Assembly: GCA_032768795.1 (NCBI GenBank)
Contig: CP136490.1
Location: forward strand, 806,001-870,000
DNA length: 64,000 nucleotides
Direction of reading: 5' to 3'
DNA from: Tremella fuciformis
Taxonomy: Eukaryota > Basidiomycota > Tremellomycetes > Tremellales > Tremellaceae
Under the pieces are notes generated by a model. That model was not told the DNA's origin. It did no database searches and was given only the letters and a program-made list of their open reading frames with translations. The translations under genes and the position numbers were made by a program. Below are positions 59,827 to 64,000 of this stretch, piece after piece. Numbering within the stretch: the first letter of the stretch is position 1; each line of letters starts with the position of its first letter.

Positions 59827-62800
59827 TCATTTGTCGAGCTTGTCTGCGACGAGCTCCAAAATGTCCGCTGAGGACTTGCCCAGATTGGCCAAGTCTTTGG
59901 CAGTGGCTTGCCACACCGGCCCATGCCGAGGAGAAGCTTTGATACAGCTCTGTATGACCGTATCCTGCCTCTCCTTCTCGCCATGCTGTTTTTCGAACTT
60001 GAGCCACCATCCCCAAGCATCTCCCCAGTCCGCATCTGCGGTGATCGCATTCTGCATCCATTGCCGTGTCTTCTCGATCTTGCGCTCTGCCCAGAAGAGG
60101 CGTGCGACCGCAATGATGACTGCCGGATGTTCGCCGGCCTTTTTGAGCGCGTCTACGGAGCGACCCTTGCGCTGTTGAGGGTTTTCCATGAAGATAGCCA
60201 TTGCCCATAATAGCGGTGATGTAGGGCATTCTTGCATTGCTGTTTGATCAGTGGCAGCACGCAAAGGACTGTGAAACCCATACCTCTGGCAAGGAGCGTT
60301 TTTGCTTGCTGTGTACCGCCTGCCCGCTCTTCCACCTTGATGCTCTCCGCCAACAGCTGATCGTTTTTCGGATTGAACATTCGTCCTCTTTCTAGCAGTG
60401 ACCGAGCTTTGATGGTCACCCCAGCTTTCTCCTCGAGCCTGGCAGAAAGAATCCACAATGGTATTGATTTCGGACATGATTTGCAGCCCTGAGCGTATGC
60501 TGCTCGGGCGCCAGCAATATCGTTCCTTCCCTCGTAGATTTGACCGCGAATCATGTGAAGTTTGTCGAAACCAGGGTATTTCCTGATAGCTTCTTCCAAC
60601 GTCTTGAGGGCCTCGTCGAGTTTGCCCAATTGCCGCTCTAGCATTGCCGACTTCATCCAGATCCTTTCTGTGTCCGCTTGTGCACGGGCTTTCTGCAGAA
60701 TCTGGACGGCCGCGTCCATCTCGTTGGTTTCTGACGCGATCTTGGCTGCTGCCAAGAAGATCGATTCCGAATCCTCGTTTTGCTTGAACGCCTCTGCAAG
60801 GATGGCTTGTGCGCCTGGCACATCGCCTCCGAGCCACTTCTCCTTGGCAGCCATGAGCCAAAGAACCTCCGCACGTGGACAGTGCTTGACACCCTGTGCG
60901 AGGATGTCCTGCACAGCTTGAGGAGAGCCGTGAGCCTTCTCGAATTCTGCTGCCTTTCGCCAGACCGAGGATGATGTCGGGAATGTCTCCAGCAAGACAA
61001 CGAAGCATGCTCGCGCGACTTCGAAGAATCCACCTTTCTCTGCTCTTTCCGCATCCTCGAGCCAGACATTCTTGCGGTCCTCCTCTTCAACGTCCAGGTG
61101 TATTGTCGCCTTGACAATGGCCTGAGCGGTCAAAGGACTGCCATCTGCCTCGCATTGCTCGGCTTCTTGCAGCCAAGCTTCTCGAGACATGATCGCTTGA
61201 TTCTTTCGGAGGGAGCTCAGCGCAAGTGTCATGAGCTTGTCCACCTGTGCCGCCAGCTTCTTCCTTGTCTCGCCATCGTCCTCCATTTTGACCTCGGTGA
61301 CCGCGGTAGGAGACTGTTCAGCCAAGCGGCCGGCAGCGATCCAGATCTCATGTGACGTCGGGATCTTCTGGCGTGCAGAGTTGAGAACCTTTCGGGCATT
61401 CTCCGGGGTCTCCAAACGGGCAAGGGTGAGCCAGAGCTCGACTGATGTCGGGATGACTTCGACAGCACGTGTCAAGAGGATGCGGGCGTCTTCTGCCTCA
61501 TCCTCCAGGTTCACCGTCTCTTTCCATAATCTGACCGAGTTGGGAATGAATTCCAAGGCTTTTCTCAAGACCCGCTTCTTGGCGTTGTTGTCGGTCTCAA
61601 GGGAAGCCGCCTTGAGCCAGATTTTTATCGACGTGGGCACATGAGTGACAGCTCGTGCCAGAATCTTCTTCGCATTCTCGGGTGTCTAGCCGTCAGCACA
61701 CACGCTACACCAAGAAGTGGTAAATTGACATTCAATTCCGCAGCATGGAACCAAACGTCCTCGCTGTTCGGACATTTTTGGCATCCTTCCTCGATGATCT
61801 TTCGAGCTTGCACCATTTTCTTGGCGTGCACTTCCAGAGAAGCTGCGGCGATCCACCCTGGAGCATGTTTGGGATTCGTGGTGATGAGGTTTTGCAAAAG
61901 CTGACGGGCCTGCTTGATATCTCTAATACAAATTAGCCAGTGGATAGATCGTCTGACTCGCAAACTCACCCTATTTGCGCGTCCGTTTGCAGGATTTGAC
62001 TGTTCAAAGCCGTCATGTACCCTCTGGGATCTATGCTTGTCGACGACCCATTGGCAGCGTCCTTCATGGCTTGATCTAACCGCAAACCGAGGACCCTATC
62101 TCGAGCGTTTCCGATGGACACAAAGTCGGTCATCGTCCCATCCGCTGCTGGTGTTTCGAAACCGCCGTTCTCCTGTTGCTGAGGGTCGATTTCGCCAAGA
62201 ACAACATTTCGGCTGGCGGCGTCTGCCAACACGGTATCGCTAACAGCATAGCTGCGGCCATTTTGATTCTCCTCTAACCGCATGTTGTGTTTCCGCCTCT
62301 TGCCTGTGAGGTTTCCTGCTTCCGGTATGGCGTTCCAGTCCGTGTCTTTCAAAGACGACAAAGAGCGTTTCAAGTCGGCAAACTGCGTTTGCAGTTTCGG
62401 ATTATTTGCTCTCTCCTTCGCCGCCGCTTCTGCTTCTGCTGCTTCTCGCCTTATTCTCCGCCTGGCGTCCATCCGCTCATCAATGCTCTCCCAGATCTTG
62501 TCTGCTTCCTCGTCATCTGCCTCGTACACGGTTCCGGCGAACAGATTCCGTTCGTCGTCTGGATCTTGCAATGCGTCAGGATCAGGGATCTCCTCTCCTC
62601 GTTTGGCTTGGGCCTCGCTTGACTATCAGTTGAGCAGACTATAGCAATTTGGGAGGTGCACTCACGCGATCGTCTCCTCACTTGGTCCCTCTCTAGCAGG
62701 TCCGATGTCTGATCGTGTCGTGAAACCTGATGCTCTGGAGCAGGTCAGCATCATTTTTGAAGACGACACCAAGTTCCACTGACCCTCGACCTAGACCTGC

Positions 62801-62928
62801 AACATAGGATGCTGGTGCAGCCACTATCACTTTAGCCTGACCTTCAAGACTAATGAGGAAGGCTTACTCTGCAAGAAGCGGTAACGGATGTCCTTCGGGA
62901 CATGGCGGACGGTTCCGACGTTGGACAT
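59827..62928 (-). CDS. PRP6: Pre-mRNA splicing factor Prp6 (U4/U6-U5 tri-snRNP)
   Basis: Seven exons from 62928 to the stop at 59829-59827, about 930 aa. The PRP1 N-terminal domain is clear: PASYVAGLGRGASGFTTRSD, IGPAREGPSEETIAEA, RGEEIPDPDAL. It is followed by DPDDERNLFAGTVYEADDEEAD and then a long array of HAT repeats (NVWLEDAERAE, SSSVWRKAAEFEK, EVLWLMAAKEKW, SIPLWILSARLEEK, GDAWGWWLKFEKQ). Prp6 bridges U5 and U4/U6 snRNPs in the nucleus. The chosen start gives an extra 20-residue lead (MSNVGTVRHVPKDIRYRF) joined by a 44-nt intron whose splice creates another AUG; translation could start at either. Confidence 0.95.
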
Positions 62929-63339
62929 GACGCGAGAGTTCTCAAGCAAGTTCGCAGAGTATGAGAAAACCCTTTCTTGAGTCAACGGTCGAGTGACTGC
63001 TCGGCCCGCAAGCTGCCTGATCGAGCGAGGTTGGGGGACGACCAGCAAAGGCTATCGGAGTGGCTGCAACGACCTGTACGTCCGAGTCGTTTTCGCAAGG
63101 TATTGATGCTTCCTACCGGCGTCGATACAGATTCTAATCCCTGTCCTAGCTCGTCACCAAGGGGAGTGGCGGAGGGCGCCTTTGCGCAGACTCGAACGAA
63201 GAGAAGAATGGATATAGCCTGGACAGGGAGAAGCAGTAGGCTAATTTGCTTCCGTTCTAGATGTCGGCGAGCGCCGGTCATTTGCCACCCACTCGGATTC
63301 TTTGCTTGGTCAGTCGTACATAAAAGCAGGCAGACCAGC
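62929..63339. other. Divergent intergenic region PRP6/CFD1
   Basis: A 411-bp gap between divergent starts. Reading upstream of the PRP6 start remains open for 40 codons on the minus strand, so a longer PRP6 N-terminus cannot be excluded. No motif recognised. Confidence 0.45.
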
Positions 63340-64000
63340 ATGGGAGAGGTGCTGGAGACGCCGGTATCGCGCCGGCTGGCGTCAGTCAAAAACATCATAA
63401 TCGTGCTGTCAGGAAAAGGTCGGCTCAACGACTGGAACATGCACGCGAGCTAACGATTCTAGGCGGGGTCGGCAAGTCATCGTCCTCGGTCCAGCTTGCA
63501 CTGTCATTACTGGCTCTGAGTCCCGAGACGAGAGTCGGCCTCCTGGATCTCGATCTGACCGGGCCCTCTCTCCCTCGCATGGTGGGGCTCGACTTGCCCG
63601 GCGCTTCTGTACATCAATCATCTGCAGGCTGGGTACCGGTATATGTGGATCAGCAGCGGAGACTGGGCGTCATGAGCATCGGCTTCCTGCTCAAGGACCG
63701 CGGAGACAGTGTGGTATGGCGCGGACCGAAGAAGGACGGCATGATACGGCAATTCCTGTCAGAAGTCCGATGGGGCGACCTAGACTACCTCGTCATTGAC
63801 ACTCCGCCTGGTAAGCCTTCTTCTGGCGCGATCACCGCCCTGCTGACTCGAAGGCACGTCTGACGAACACATATCGCTCCTGACGCACCTCCACCCCATG
63901 TTCACGCCCACACCTGCACGTCCGACCACCCCGTCATCTGTTCTCATCACGACCCCGCAAACGACCGCTCTGAATGACACGGTCAAATCTCTTTCATTCA
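63340..64000 (+). CDS. CFD1: Cytosolic Fe-S cluster assembly ATPase Cfd1/NUBP2, 5' part
   Basis: Three exons are seen, the last cut by the window end: 63340-63418, 63463-63810 and 63854 onward. The deviant Walker A motif is SGKGGVGKSS, split by the first intron; [29 protein letters not shown] and [13 protein letters not shown] (split by the second intron) follow. These are the NBP35/CFD1 P-loop NTPase signatures. There is no N-terminal Cys cluster before the P-loop, which separates Cfd1 from Nbp35. The scaffold complex assembles [4Fe-4S] clusters for cytosolic and nuclear proteins. The C-terminal CxxC lies beyond the window. Confidence 0.93.

Noticed and set aside
59827..61008. 393-aa minus-strand open frame starting upstream of the PRP6 last exon
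   Set aside because: Only its last part is PRP6; the upstream part is the out-of-frame shadow of PRP6 HAT repeats, joined correctly by an intron near 60231-60283.

Overview
This window is nuclear DNA of a basidiomycete fungus, most likely a Tremellomycete yeast related to Cryptococcus. The evidence is a fungal-specific elongation factor 3 gene, a Cryptococcus-like ERG11, and almost every gene being cut by many short introns, mostly 35-60 nt with GT...CTNAC/CTGAC...AG signals. Genes lie on both strands about every 2 kb. I read about 30 protein-coding genes, placed splice sites by hand and checked that reading phase closes across the exons for most of them. I saw no tRNA, rRNA or CRISPR array.

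Layout, left to right. 1-16 kb: a two-finger C2H2 regulator, the p24 cargo receptor EMP24, the Ran-binding protein YRB1, a four-TM membrane protein, an ER protein disulfide isomerase of the ERp38 type, an NAD-dependent epimerase/reductase, a DUF676-type alpha/beta hydrolase, and a DEP-RGS regulator of G-protein signalling. 16-20.7 kb: an unidentified 11-exon gene, a seven-TM receptor with a very long third cytoplasmic loop, and a small G-A-I-G repeat protein. 21-26 kb: a divergent MAL-type gene pair (alpha-glucoside permease and maltase) sharing a 412-bp promoter with three CreA/Mig1-like GC boxes. 27-36 kb: an orphan gene, ERG11, the exosome subunit RRP4, S-adenosylmethionine decarboxylase SPE2, and a CENP-A (CSE4) centromeric histone, followed by a 1.3-kb gene-free block holding a cluster of four perfect hairpins. 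36.6-49.4 kb: eEF3, an aldo-keto reductase, the choline-transporter-like PNS1, a striatin (STRIPAK scaffold), and a short-chain dehydrogenase.

49.6-59.7 kb is the least ordinary part. It holds a 1290-aa CHAT-domain (caspase-like) protein with an apparent His/Cys dyad, a Ser/Pro-rich protein, and two tandem, intronless paralogues of an unrecognised family. These share a C-terminal module with a C-x2-C-x2-H-P core. Intronless genes stand out sharply here, so this pair and the CHAT gene are my best candidates for something undescribed. The window ends with the splicing factor PRP6 and the 5' part of the Fe-S assembly ATPase CFD1, cut by the window edge.

Splicing is itself notable: microexons of 9-14 nt occur in at least five genes, there are two apparent GC-AG introns, one apparent 24-nt intron, and several introns divisible by three without stops that naive ORF calling would read through.
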